NCBI GenBank assembly: GCA_023409835.1
Contig: JAEYQV010000064.1
Span: 1 to 58,840 of the forward strand
Length of the DNA: 58,840 nucleotides
Reading direction: 5' to 3'
Source of the DNA: Bacillota bacterium
Lineage (GTDB): Bacteria; Bacillota; Clostridia; Lachnospirales; Lachnospiraceae
Positions 34,957-43,490 of this stretch are shown piece by piece (position 1 is the stretch's first letter; every line of letters starts with the position of its first letter). The notes under the pieces were generated by a model, which saw only the letters and a program-made list of their open reading frames with translations, did not search any database and was not told the DNA's origin. The translations under genes and the position numbers were made by a program.

Positions 34957-36258
34957 ATGGAGCAATATATCATAAAAGGTGGGAAGCCACTGGTGGGGGA
35001 AGTGACGATCAGCGGTTATAAAAATGCAGCATTGGGTATCATTGCAGCAGCAATTATGACAGATGAGACTGTTAAGATAGAGAATGTACCGGATGTTAAG
35101 GATATTAATGTATTGCTACAGGCAATTGAAGATATTGGCGGTAAAGTAGACCGCATTAATAAGCATACAGTTAAAATAAATGCATCAAAAATTGATTCCG
35201 TTGTTGTTGATTCAGACTATGTACGTAAAATTCGTGGCTCCTACTATCTGGTAGGTGCTTTGTTAGGTAAATATAAAAAAGCACAGGTCGCACTTCCCGG
35301 AGGCTGTAATATCGGCAGCAGACCGATTGACCGCCATATTAAGGGCTTCGAGGCCTTAGGCTCCGAGGTAAAGATTGAGCATGGACTTATTTGTGCAAGA
35401 GCGGATAGGCTCCTTGGTGCTCATATTTATTTTGACGAATCCAGTGTAGGTGCAACTATTAATGTAATGTTGGCAGCTTGTATGGCAGAGGGTCAGACAA
35501 CGCTGGAAAATGCTGCGAAGGAACCTCATGTTGTTGATGTAGCTAACTTTTTAAACAGTATGGGTGCCAATGTCAAGGGCGCCGGTACGGATGTCATCCG
35601 TATTAAGGGAGTAAGTAAGCTCCACGGAAGCGAGTATTCCATTATTCCGGATCAGATTGAAGCAGGAACCTTTATGTTTGCTGCAGCAGCCTCTAAAGGA
35701 GATATATTAATTAAGAATGTTATACCGAAGCATTTGGAAGCCTTCACGGCGAAGCTCCTAGAGATTGGGGTTCAGGTGGAGGAGTTTGATGATGCAGTCA
35801 GAGTGAAGGCAGACGGTAAATTAGGCAGTACCCATGTTAAGACATTGGTATATCCCGGCTTCCTGACGGATATGCAGCCTCAGATGTCAACACTCCTTGC
35901 CGTTTCAAGCGGAACGAGTATTGTGACAGAAAGTATATTTGAGAATCGGTTTAAATATGTGGATGAATTAACAAAAATGGGAGCCTCCATTAAAGTAGTA
36001 GAGAGTAACACGGCAATCATTACCGGCGTGGACCGTTTAACCGGAGCAATTGTCAGTGCACCGGATTTACGTGCGGGAGCCGCACTGGTTATGGCCGGCT
36101 TAATGGCGGAAGGATTTACTATTATTGAAAATGTGGAGTTTATTGAACGAGGATATGAGGATTTCGAGGCTAAGCTTCAGAAGCTTGGCGCTAATATGGC
36201 GAAGATCGATTCAACTGATACGAAGGCGATCCGTAAGTTTAAACTTAAGGTAAGTTAG
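34957..36258 (+). CDS. murA: UDP-N-acetylglucosamine 1-carboxyvinyltransferase
   Basis: MurA adds enolpyruvate from PEP to UDP-GlcNAc, the first committed step of peptidoglycan synthesis. The 433-residue product has GGKPLVGEVTISGYKNAAL at the N-terminus (Lys22-Asn23-type pair), the catalytic Cys117 in GGCNIGSRP, and the PGFLTDMQPQMS and DLRAGAALVMAGL blocks. The cysteine means fosfomycin sensitivity would be expected. The ATG at 34957 was chosen since GAGGTG precedes it; an ATG at 34945 overlaps that site. No truncation is seen. Confidence 0.97.
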   Translation: MEQYIIKGGKPLVGEVTISGYKNAALGIIAAAIMTDETVKIENVPDVKDINVLLQAIEDIGGKVDRINKHTVKINASKIDSVVVDSDYVRKIRGSYYLVGALLGKYKKAQVALPGGCNIGSRPIDRHIKGFEALGSEVKIEHGLICARADRLLGAHIYFDESSVGATINVMLAACMAEGQTTLENAAKEPHVVDVANFLNSMGANVKGAGTDVIRIKGVSKLHGSEYSIIPDQIEAGTFMFAAAASKGDILIKNVIPKHLEAFTAKLLEIGVQVEEFDDAVRVKADGKLGSTHVKTLVYPGFLTDMQPQMSTLLAVSSGTSIVTESIFENRFKYVDELTKMGASIKVVESNTAIITGVDRLTGAIVSAPDLRAGAALVMAGLMAEGFTIIENVEFIERGYEDFEAKLQKLGANMAKIDSTDTKAIRKFKLKVS

Positions 36259-36285
36259 GTGAATTAAATTATTAGGATGAAAATA

Positions 36286-36320
36286 AAGGGGCTACCGTAC
36301 AGATATACGGAGCCCTTTTT
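36286..36320. terminator. Bidirectional terminator between murA and the HD-GYP gene
   Basis: GGGGCTaCCGTA pairs with TACGGaGCCCT; T-runs follow on the plus strand and A/T-rich sequence on the other. Confidence 0.85.
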
Positions 36321-36327
36321 ACGTGTC

Positions 36328-37425
36328 TTATATTAAAAATTCTATGTATAAATCACGGTGCTTGGATAAGTCAATGAATTGATCACCGACCTTTACTACC
36401 GGCCGGGAGAGTTCAAATTTATTAATCATTACAATTTCACCGGTCTGTTTATTGTTCAACCGCACATTGTTATTGATATAGGTCTGTACGATTCCTTCCA
36501 GAAAGGTGATAATATATTTCGGATCATATTTCGTAAAGCCTTCGGTTTCGAAGATATTGACAACCTCAAAGGGACATAAGGGACCCCGGTAAACTCTTGC
36601 ACAGGTCATAGCATCATATACATCAGCAATTGCGACCAGCTTAGCAAAGGGATCAATTTGCTGGCTGTTAAAGCCGTTTGGATACCCGCTCCCATCACAT
36701 CTTTCATGATGCATCAAAGCGGACAGCTTAATCCGGGTGTCAATCTTCTTGTTCTTTAATATGTTATAGCCGCGAAGAGGATGTGTCTTAATTGTGGTGA
36801 ATTCTTCTTCTGTCAGCTTTGAGGGCTTTGCAATGATATCCGAAGGAATCATCAGCTTACCGATGTCATGAAGAAGCCCACAGAGAGTTATGACCTCTAG
36901 ATCCTCCGGGATAAAATGCAGCCATTTCCCTATAATGTTACAAATCAAGGCTACATTAACGCTGTGAATATAGGTGGTATCATCATAATGGCGGATACTG
37001 TGAAGCATGTTAAACAGTCCGATGTTAGAACTGTTTTGATATAAAATCTTGCTGACATCGGATAATAAATCATCGACATCAACCTCTTCCTGACTGGATA
37101 CCAGCTGGTCCATGGTCTTTTTGAAATGATTGACGGTATTCTGATAAGCCAGGTGAAACCGGTGAAAGGATTCGCTCTTACGGATTTCCCCGTAAAAGGT
37201 TGACTCAATAAACCTCGTCTCCTGTTCCTCCAGTTCGGAATCGGATAATATTAATAAATCCGTTATGGAATAGAATTTCAGACGGGTTATGATCTTATCG
37301 GTAAGAGTGGTTTCCTTAGAAATAACGAGCTGATGGTCCTTCGTATAGATATCATCTGCTACAATCATACCGGGAATTGCTTGAGTTATCAGTAGCTTTG
37401 TTGTTTTCATATTTGAACCTGTCAT
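36328..37425 (-). CDS. HD-GYP domain protein, likely c-di-GMP phosphodiesterase
   Basis: The 365-residue protein has an N-terminal domain of about 130 residues of DUF3391-like character, followed by an HD-GYP domain (about 140-310). HD motif HDIGK (near 185-190) and HHERCDGSGYPNG (near 238-250) are intact, including the GYP triad, so hydrolysis of c-di-GMP is likely. It has no membrane segments. A GGDEF synthase lies at 4170-6083, so the window has candidate enzymes for both sides of c-di-GMP metabolism. AAAGGAG lies about 15 bases upstream of the first ATG, so a start at the second ATG (37410) is also possible. Confidence 0.9.
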   Translation of the reverse strand: MTGSNMKTTKLLITQAIPGMIVADDIYTKDHQLVISKETTLTDKIITRLKFYSITDLLILSDSELEEQETRFIESTFYGEIRKSESFHRFHLAYQNTVNHFKKTMDQLVSSQEEVDVDDLLSDVSKILYQNSSNIGLFNMLHSIRHYDDTTYIHSVNVALICNIIGKWLHFIPEDLEVITLCGLLHDIGKLMIPSDIIAKPSKLTEEEFTTIKTHPLRGYNILKNKKIDTRIKLSALMHHERCDGSGYPNGFNSQQIDPFAKLVAIADVYDAMTCARVYRGPLCPFEVVNIFETEGFTKYDPKYIITFLEGIVQTYINNNVRLNNKQTGEIVMINKFELSRPVVKVGDQFIDLSKHRDLYIEFLI

Positions 37426-37629
37426 AGGGTTTATATGATACTCCTTTCATGAAGCTGAATTATTATGGGGGAAATAATCAAGCTTACAGGTAATTACAGT
37501 ATATGAAAAAATTGTCCAAAAGTCAATCTTTTTGTAGAAATTGCTAAATTAATTGATACAATAACAGCACAATATACCAAGTTGATAAAAAATAATCAAA
37601 AAATTTCCTGAAAAATAAAAGGAAAGCCC

Positions 37630-37658
37630 TTGACGAACCCAAGGTTGTGTTATATTAT
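37630..37658 (+). promoter_or_regulatory. metK promoter
   Basis: TTGACG (37630-37635), 17 bp and TATTAT (37653-37658), about 30 bases before the SAM-I aptamer. Confidence 0.75.
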
Positions 37659-37688
37659 CATAGTACAAAATAATAGCTTTATAAATTT

Positions 37689-37785
37689 CTCTTATTCAGA
37701 GTGACGGAGAGTAAAGGCTCTATGAAGTCACGGCAACCCCGGTAACGGAAGGTGCCAACCTGAGCGAGTAATCGAACAATAAGAG
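37689..37785 (+). promoter_or_regulatory. SAM-I (S-box) riboswitch aptamer
   Basis: P1 CTCTTAT/ATAAGAG closes the aptamer. The conserved elements GAGTGACGGAG, CTATGAAGTCACGGCAACC and GGTGCCAACC are present in order. It is upstream of the SAM synthetase gene, so high SAM would terminate transcription. Confidence 0.97.
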
Positions 37786-37807
37786 GATTTGATTTGTTTT
37801 ATTATCA

Positions 37808-37834
37808 AGTCCGCATATTGCGGGCTATTTTTTG
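37808..37834 (+). terminator. Terminator of the SAM-I riboswitch
   Basis: AGTCCGCA/TGCGGGCT stem with a 3-base loop, followed by ATTTTTT, 22 bases after P1 of the aptamer. Confidence 0.85.
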
Positions 37835-37913
37835 GCTTAAAATCCCATGAGTGTATGACATATTTTCTAATTGATGTATCGACCGCAGAGAATGCGGCAG
37901 AACGGAGGTAAAT

Positions 37914-39101
37914 TTGCAAAAGAGATTATTTACATCAGAATCAGTAACCGAAGGGCATCCGGATAAAATCTGTGATCAGGTATCCGATGCGGTTTTAGAT
38001 GCGTTACTGGAACAGGACCCGATGAGTAGAGTGGCTTGTGAAACAGCAATTACTACAGGCTTGGTATTGGTAATGGGTGAGATTACAACGGAAGGCTATG
38101 TGGATATCCAGAAGATTGTAAGAGATACCATTCGCCGGATTGGATATGATAAGTCAGAATACGGCTTTGATGCGAACACCTGCGGCGTGATCGTTTCGCT
38201 AAATGAGCAATCCAAGGATATTGCATTGGGAGTTGACCAATCACTGGAGGTAAAGGAGAATACGGCTAACGGAGAGGATATGGCAATCGGTGCAGGCGAT
38301 CAGGGCATGATGTTCGGGTATGCTACCGATGAGACAGAGGAGCTGATGCCCTATCCGATATCCCTTGCCCATAAGCTGACGAAGCAGCTTACTAAGGTAA
38401 GGAAGGATGGCACCTTAAATTATCTCAGACCGGATGGAAAATCCCAGGTAACGGTGGAATATGATGATAACGGTAAACCGATCCATATCAATGCGGTGGT
38501 ATTATCAACCCAGCACAATGAAGAAATCACGATAGAACAGCTGCGCAAGGATATTAAGCAGTATGTCCTGGAGGAGGTACTTCCGAAGGAGCTGATCGAT
38601 GAGAATACCAAGTACTTCATTAACCCGACCGGACGTTTTGTTATCGGCGGACCGAACGGAGACAGTGGTCTGACCGGTCGTAAGATCATTGTAGATACCT
38701 ATGGCGGCTATGCAAGACATGGCGGCGGTGCATTTTCCGGTAAGGATTGCACGAAGGTAGACCGTTCTGCTTCCTATGCAGCCCGTTACGTAGCGAAGAA
38801 TATCGTGGCCGCCGGACTTGCGAAGCGTTGTGAGATCCAGCTTTCCTATGCCATCGGCGTAGCGGAACCTACCTCTGTCATGGTAGATACCTTTGATACA
38901 GGCAGGCTTTCCGATGCAGAGCTGGTATCCATCATCCGTAAGCACTTTGACTTAAGACCCTCAGGCATTATAAAAATGCTGGACTTAAGACGTCCGATCT
39001 ACAAGCAGACGGCTGCCTATGGTCACTTTGGCAGGAACGATCTGGATCTGCCCTGGGAAAGAACGGACAAGGCGGAACAATTAAAGGACTATGTAAAATA
39101 G
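37914..39101 (+). CDS. metK: S-adenosylmethionine synthetase
   Basis: MetK makes SAM from methionine and ATP. The 395-residue product has the family signatures FTSESVTEGHPDKICDQ at the N-terminus, GAGDQGMMFGYA, GGGAFSGKDCTKVDRSASYAARY and the C-terminal FGRNDLDLPWE. It starts at a TTG preceded by GGAGGTAA with no nearby ATG. Expression is controlled by the SAM-I riboswitch directly upstream, which gives product feedback. A terminator follows. Confidence 0.97.
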   Translation: MQKRLFTSESVTEGHPDKICDQVSDAVLDALLEQDPMSRVACETAITTGLVLVMGEITTEGYVDIQKIVRDTIRRIGYDKSEYGFDANTCGVIVSLNEQSKDIALGVDQSLEVKENTANGEDMAIGAGDQGMMFGYATDETEELMPYPISLAHKLTKQLTKVRKDGTLNYLRPDGKSQVTVEYDDNGKPIHINAVVLSTQHNEEITIEQLRKDIKQYVLEEVLPKELIDENTKYFINPTGRFVIGGPNGDSGLTGRKIIVDTYGGYARHGGGAFSGKDCTKVDRSASYAARYVAKNIVAAGLAKRCEIQLSYAIGVAEPTSVMVDTFDTGRLSDAELVSIIRKHFDLRPSGIIKMLDLRRPIYKQTAAYGHFGRNDLDLPWERTDKAEQLKDYVK

Positions 39102-39142
39102 AATACTGTAAACCGCCCCTTGGTAAATGATTATTATTTCAA

Positions 39143-39175
39143 TAAAGTGTCAGCTTGCTGGCACTTTATTTTTTA
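39143..39175 (+). terminator. Terminator after metK
   Basis: AAAGTGtCAG-CTTG-CTGgCACTTT is followed by ATTTTTT. Confidence 0.85.
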
Positions 39176-39323
39176 CAATATAATCGATTTATCGCTTCCT
39201 GTGCTTGCAGGGGACTTCCTTTTTTTACTATTTCATGCTAAGATATTTGTAATACGGTGATGGAATGCATATGAGAGACAGGCAGTACCGTACAGAATAT
39301 TCAAGATGAAGGAGGATAAGGAA

Positions 39324-40568
39324 GTGTTTTGTACCGGGTGTGGGAATAAGCTCAGTGATACCGATAGGTTCTGTAAGGCGTGCGGAACAAAGAATATTTA
39401 CTACAACGAGGATACTCAGAGGTATGTGTTTCAGGAAGCATCAGCTGCAATACCAGTCAGCACGTCACAGCCTGAACCAACAGTAATTCAGCCGGAAGTA
39501 GTGTTACTGCCGGTGGAGCAGCTGGGGCAGCAGACAGAACCCTCAGACAATCTTATACAGATGGAAGACGACAAAGTGATCATAACAAGGGCTGAAGATG
39601 AGGTACAGAGGGAGAAGAAGCCGGTTAAGGAAGTAACCAGAGGAATGAAAATAGGCTCCGTATTCCTGTCGATTCTGGCCTTTTTTATGACAGTGCTGTT
39701 TATCATCTCTTTATTTGCAAAGACCACCTTTTCTCAAAAAACCCTGGAGGCTTCCATCCAGAAAATCGATTATACCAATATACAGCTTGGTGACATTATG
39801 GCTGACAGAGACCTCGCAATCGATGTTAAAGAGGGAGATACCACAATCGATGTGGTATATGAAGCCCTGTCAAAGCAAGGAAGAGTCGAGGTTACCAGAG
39901 GGGATGTCGAAGAGATCTTTGAAGAAACCAACTTTACCGAATATATCTCGGAAAAGCTATCCGGATATGCAAGATATACAATAACAGGAGCAGAGCTGGA
40001 TGAGATCACTCCCCGTGGTATCATGCGACTGGTTGAGGAGAATAAAGACACCATTGAAGATATTATAGGCTTAAGGATAGAGGATGAGGATCTTGATTCG
40101 CTGGAAAACTATCTGGAGGACGAGGAAATTCTAGATTCTTTCTCAGCGGAGAAGATTGATGAGACACTGAAGGAAAACAATGCGACTGCAGTACGCATAT
40201 TCTTCTCTGACACGGTACTTATGGTCATTCTGATCCTATCCTTGCTAATTCTGATCGGAGATATTGTACTCATCAGCTTCCTTCACAGGAGAATGAAGGC
40301 ACCGCTCAGCTACATCGGTATTCCCGTTCTTACGGGGGGACTTCTCATTACAATCACTCTGATTGTAATGAATATTATGAAAGCAAGCCTGTTTAAGAGT
40401 GTGAAGGAGATTTATACTTCCATTAAGCCGCTCTTATCCAGCATAATTGGCAGAGGTATTCTGATCAGCGCGATTACAGCATTCCTCGGACTGCTTATGG
40501 TGGCTGGATACATAATCCTAAAGAAACAGGACAAACGCACCGAAGCAGTGACTATAGAAGTGAAATAA
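39324..40568 (+). CDS. Zinc-ribbon membrane protein
   Basis: From a GTG with AAGGAGG 8 bases upstream, the 414-residue product begins with a zinc ribbon (FCTGCGNKL...RFCKACG, two CxxC pairs). A Pro/Gln-rich region (to about 100) follows. A transmembrane helix lies near 112-135, then an extracytoplasmic region of about 170 residues and three further membrane helices (about 300-325, 335-357, 375-400). No catalytic motif was recognised. Such zinc-ribbon membrane proteins are common in Clostridia and uncharacterised. The start was moved from an ATG at 39306, since that ATG would overlap the ribosome-binding site. Confidence 0.75.
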   Translation: MFCTGCGNKLSDTDRFCKACGTKNIYYNEDTQRYVFQEASAAIPVSTSQPEPTVIQPEVVLLPVEQLGQQTEPSDNLIQMEDDKVIITRAEDEVQREKKPVKEVTRGMKIGSVFLSILAFFMTVLFIISLFAKTTFSQKTLEASIQKIDYTNIQLGDIMADRDLAIDVKEGDTTIDVVYEALSKQGRVEVTRGDVEEIFEETNFTEYISEKLSGYARYTITGAELDEITPRGIMRLVEENKDTIEDIIGLRIEDEDLDSLENYLEDEEILDSFSAEKIDETLKENNATAVRIFFSDTVLMVILILSLLILIGDIVLISFLHRRMKAPLSYIGIPVLTGGLLITITLIVMNIMKASLFKSVKEIYTSIKPLLSSIIGRGILISAITAFLGLLMVAGYIILKKQDKRTEAVTIEVK

Positions 40569-40580
40569 TACCGGAATTCA

Positions 40581-40637
40581 AGCCGGATTTGTATGAAGAG
40601 GTTATCTCCCTAAGAGGCATACAAATCCGGCTTTTTT
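40581..40637 (+). terminator. Terminator after the zinc-ribbon gene
   Basis: A perfect 14-bp stem, GCCGGATTTGTATG with CATACAAATCCGGC, is followed by TTTTTT. Confidence 0.9.
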
Positions 40638-40757
40638 GGCAGCAGACGACACAGACGGACAATCCGGTAATTCATACAAGTAACACGGAGACTATCGTTT
40701 CATCTTACTCAAGGTAAGTGCAGTCTATGGGAACTCCCATAGAGAGCAAGGAGTTTT

Positions 40758-40814
40758 ATGGATACACTGGAAGCAGCGGGACAACTGGCGGAGCAACTGG
40801 CGGAGCAAGAGTAA
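40758..40814 (+). CDS. Possible tiny ORF (18 residues)
   Basis: ATG with an AAGGAG site 5 bases upstream reads MDTLEAAGQLAEQLAEQE and stops. It contains a 12-base direct repeat (CAACTGGCGGAG twice). A short hairpin CTATGGGA/TCCCATAG lies just before the ribosome-binding site. It could be a leader peptide or chance. Confidence 0.25.
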   Translation: MDTLEAAGQLAEQLAEQE

Positions 40815-40870
40815 TTTATAAATTGTTTATAATTATAACAGTTCTTTAAAGTGCAAAGAATATTTGGGTA

Positions 40871-40879
40871 TGCTATACT
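40871..40879 (+). promoter_or_regulatory. Extended -10 promoter of the two-component system
   Basis: TGcTATACT is a good extended -10 with a poor -35, about 55 bases before the histidine kinase start. Confidence 0.5.
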
Positions 40880-40935
40880 GACAATGTAAATGTAATGTGT
40901 AAGCATACTTTCAAGCAAGGCGCGGGGTGTCGAAT

Positions 40936-42453
40936 ATGAAGCTGAAACATAAGCTGATCACAGCTTTTATCATAATGATAGTAATGCCGGTAATTCTGCT
41001 TGCAGCCTCGGCCTGTACAATTATCCGATTTCAGATGGATTCTCTCCATCAGTCCTATGACATAGAAACGAAGACCTTGCAGGTGATTACGAATCCGACT
41101 CAGATTTTAAACCGTCTGACCAGAGGAATTTATAATGAAATCAAGCTGTGTGCCATGTTGTCACCAAAGAAGCTGGAGGACATGGATTACTACCGGAGAA
41201 AGAATGAAGAGCTTCTGGACAAATACTCCTTTCTGGCGGTCCGAAAGAATGATGAGTTTATCTATATCGGTAACCAGGATGAATTAGAGAGGATAAGCAA
41301 AATACTTCCCGGGTACGGCGCGGGCAGTACGGAGGTTGACGGAGGCACCTATCTGGGAGGAAAACATCCTTTTCTGGTCAAGTTTCAGGATTTTGAATTT
41401 TCAGATGGCGGGCTGGGGACCATCTTTGTTATCACGAATTTGAATATATTAGTTCCTCAGATTAGGAATGTGGCAGTCCAATCCGCCATATCCTTCCTTG
41501 TTATCATTGTTATGACGGCAGCAATCTTAATTCTATGGATCTACCAGAGTGTTCTGAAGCCCCTGAATATCCTGAGGATTGCTACAAACCAGATAAAGGA
41601 AGGGGACTTAAGCTTTAATGTCAGTTCGGATACCGAAGATGAGATCGGTCAGCTATGTGAGGATTTTGAGGAAATGCGGATCCGTTTGAAACAATTGATT
41701 GAAGATCGGTTGAAATATGAGCAGGATATCAAAGAGCTTGTCAGCAATATCTCTCACGACCTGAAGACGCCGCTTACTGCAATCAAGGGTTATGCGGAGG
41801 GGCTGATGGACGGTGTTGCAGACACCCGGGGGAAGCAGGAGAAGTATCTTAAGACGATTTATACGAAGGCAAATGATATGTCCGTATTGGTGGATGAGCT
41901 TTCTTATTATACTAAGATAGATAATAACACGATTCCCTATAATTTTAAGGAGGTTAACCTCCATGAATACTTTGATGACTGTATGGAAGACCTGGGATTG
42001 GACCTGGAGGTTAAGAATATCAGTATCAGCTATGAGAACAATGTGGACCCGAAGGCCAGGGTTATCGCCGACGTGGAACAGCTCAAAAGGGTCATTCATA
42101 ATATCATCAGTAATTCGGAAAAATATCTGGATAAAGGAGCAGGTAGAATACGGATTAGTATCCGGGATATCGGAGAGTATGTCCGGGTAGAGATAGAGGA
42201 TAACGGAAGCGGTATAGCGAAGGAGGATCTGCCGTACATTTTTGATCGATTCTATCGTGCCGATGCCTCCAGAAACTCCAAAAAGGGTGGAAGCGGGCTT
42301 GGCTTAGCCATCGCTAAGAAGGTAATTGAGGATCATTCCGGTACAATATCAGCAACCAGTGAACCGGGTGTCGGAACCACCATCAGTTTTACGTTAAGAA
42401 AAAGTGAACAACCGGATAGGAGGAAAGATAATGAACAGGATATTAATTATTGA
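40936..42453 (+). CDS. Sensor histidine kinase
   Basis: This 505-residue membrane kinase has a transmembrane helix at residues 6-30, an extracytoplasmic domain (about 35-175) with no recognised fold, a second helix at 180-205 and HAMP at 205-258. HisKA follows with NISHDLKTPLTAIKGY (phosphorylatable His near 273). HATPase has N-box NIISNSEKY, G1 DNGSGI and G2 GGSGLGLAI. It autophosphorylates and passes phosphate to the response regulator whose start overlaps its 3' end. The ATG at 40936 was chosen because GGGGTG precedes it. The sensed signal is unknown. Confidence 0.93.
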   Translation: MKLKHKLITAFIIMIVMPVILLAASACTIIRFQMDSLHQSYDIETKTLQVITNPTQILNRLTRGIYNEIKLCAMLSPKKLEDMDYYRRKNEELLDKYSFLAVRKNDEFIYIGNQDELERISKILPGYGAGSTEVDGGTYLGGKHPFLVKFQDFEFSDGGLGTIFVITNLNILVPQIRNVAVQSAISFLVIIVMTAAILILWIYQSVLKPLNILRIATNQIKEGDLSFNVSSDTEDEIGQLCEDFEEMRIRLKQLIEDRLKYEQDIKELVSNISHDLKTPLTAIKGYAEGLMDGVADTRGKQEKYLKTIYTKANDMSVLVDELSYYTKIDNNTIPYNFKEVNLHEYFDDCMEDLGLDLEVKNISISYENNVDPKARVIADVEQLKRVIHNIISNSEKYLDKGAGRIRISIRDIGEYVRVEIEDNGSGIAKEDLPYIFDRFYRADASRNSKKGGSGLGLAIAKKVIEDHSGTISATSEPGVGTTISFTLRKSEQPDRRKDNEQDINY

Positions 42454-43120
42454 GGATGAGATCGCAATAGCGGAGCTGGAGAAGGATTATCTGGAGCTCA
42501 GCGGTTTTGAAGTAGAGGTTGAGACGACCGGTAATATCGGTTTGAATATGGCACTTACGGAGGATTATAACCTGATTATTCTGGACCTGATGCTTCCAAA
42601 TATGGATGGCTTCGAGATCTGCAAGCGGATCCGGGAGGTAAAAAATATTCCGATTATTATGGTTTCCGCTAAGAAGGATGATATCGATAAGATTCGCGGA
42701 TTAGGACTGGGAGCGGATGATTATATGACAAAGCCCTTCAGCCCAAGTGAACTGGTAGCCCGGGTGAAGGCCCATCTGGCAAGGTATGAGCGTCTGATCG
42801 GATCAGGAATTAAGGAGAATGATGTAATCGAGATTCGAAGTCTTAAGATTGATAAGACAGCCAGAAGGGTTTTCTTAAATGGGGAAGAGAAGATATTTAC
42901 CACAAAGGAATTCGATCTACTGACCTTCCTGGCTGAGAACCCAAACCGTGTCTACACCAAGGAGGAGCTGTTTCGTGAAATCTGGGATATGGAATCCATC
43001 GGGGATATTGCAACCGTTACGGTTCATATTAAGAAGATTCGTGAAAAGATTGAGATAAATACCTCAAAGCCGCAATTCATTGAAACCATATGGGGAGTCG
43101 GCTATCGGTTTAAGGTATAG
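42431..43120 (+). CDS. OmpR/PhoB family response regulator
   Basis: This 229-residue regulator has a receiver domain (IIEDE, phosphoacceptor Asp in ILDLMLPNMDG, MVSAKKDD lysine) and a C-terminal winged helix (FTTKEFDLLTFLAENPNRVYTKEELFREIW, quoted in part). The start at 42431 has AGGAGGAAAG; the gene overlaps the kinase gene by 23 bases, so the two are translationally coupled. Targets cannot be inferred. The adjacent ABC operon has its own promoter and leader. Confidence 0.94.
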   Translation: MNRILIIEDEIAIAELEKDYLELSGFEVEVETTGNIGLNMALTEDYNLIILDLMLPNMDGFEICKRIREVKNIPIIMVSAKKDDIDKIRGLGLGADDYMTKPFSPSELVARVKAHLARYERLIGSGIKENDVIEIRSLKIDKTARRVFLNGEEKIFTTKEFDLLTFLAENPNRVYTKEELFREIWDMESIGDIATVTVHIKKIREKIEINTSKPQFIETIWGVGYRFKV

Positions 43121-43252
43121 CACTGCCTACTGCCTCCCTCCTCCTATGATAATTGGCATCTTATCTATACGGAAGTTCAAGAAAAGCTTAGGAGTAAAGA
43201 GAAATGGAGATTTGCTAATAAGTACTTAATACAAACAAGTACGACCTTCATC

Positions 43253-43281
43253 TTGACAAGTATTTAACAAAATGCTAATAT
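43253..43281 (+). promoter_or_regulatory. Promoter of the SsuABC/TauABC-like operon
   Basis: Consensus TTGACA (43253-43258), 17 bp and TAATAT (43276-43281). Confidence 0.8.
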
Positions 43282-43287
43282 TACCGT

Positions 43288-43430
43288 ATCCAATCTGGAA
43301 GGAGTTCCTGACAGAAAGGCATAGGAAATTAACATATCGTGAGTCCTGAACCCAGAGGGTACGTCCCGATGAGAAAGGCAGCATCATATTAATGATTCAT
43401 TCCCTATGTCTGTTGGCATAGGGTTTTTTG
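43288..43430 (+). promoter_or_regulatory. Unclassified structured leader RNA with terminator switch
   Basis: GGCATAGG (43318-43325) can pair with CCTATGTC (43403-43410), closing a multi-stem domain. That domain includes ATTAA/TTAAT, an ATCG...CGAT stem around ACCC-AGA-GGGT, and GATG...CATC. The same CCCTATG is the 5' arm of a terminator (CCCTATG/CATAGGG then TTTTTT, 43402-43429). This is the geometry of a riboswitch. I compared it by eye with TPP, SAM, guanidine, purine, THF, FMN and cobalamin consensuses and it matches none. Confidence 0.6.
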
Positions 43431-43490
43431 ACTTTATATGTATGATGCCTGCGGCAGGTGCAGGTAACAAAGAAAGGAATGGTAATTATT

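Noticed and set aside
40738..40757. Rho-independent terminator at CTATGGGA/TCCCATAG
   Set aside because: The stem is short and no T-tract follows.
43288..43430. TPP, SAM or guanidine riboswitch
   Set aside because: None of their conserved core strings is present; left as unclassified.
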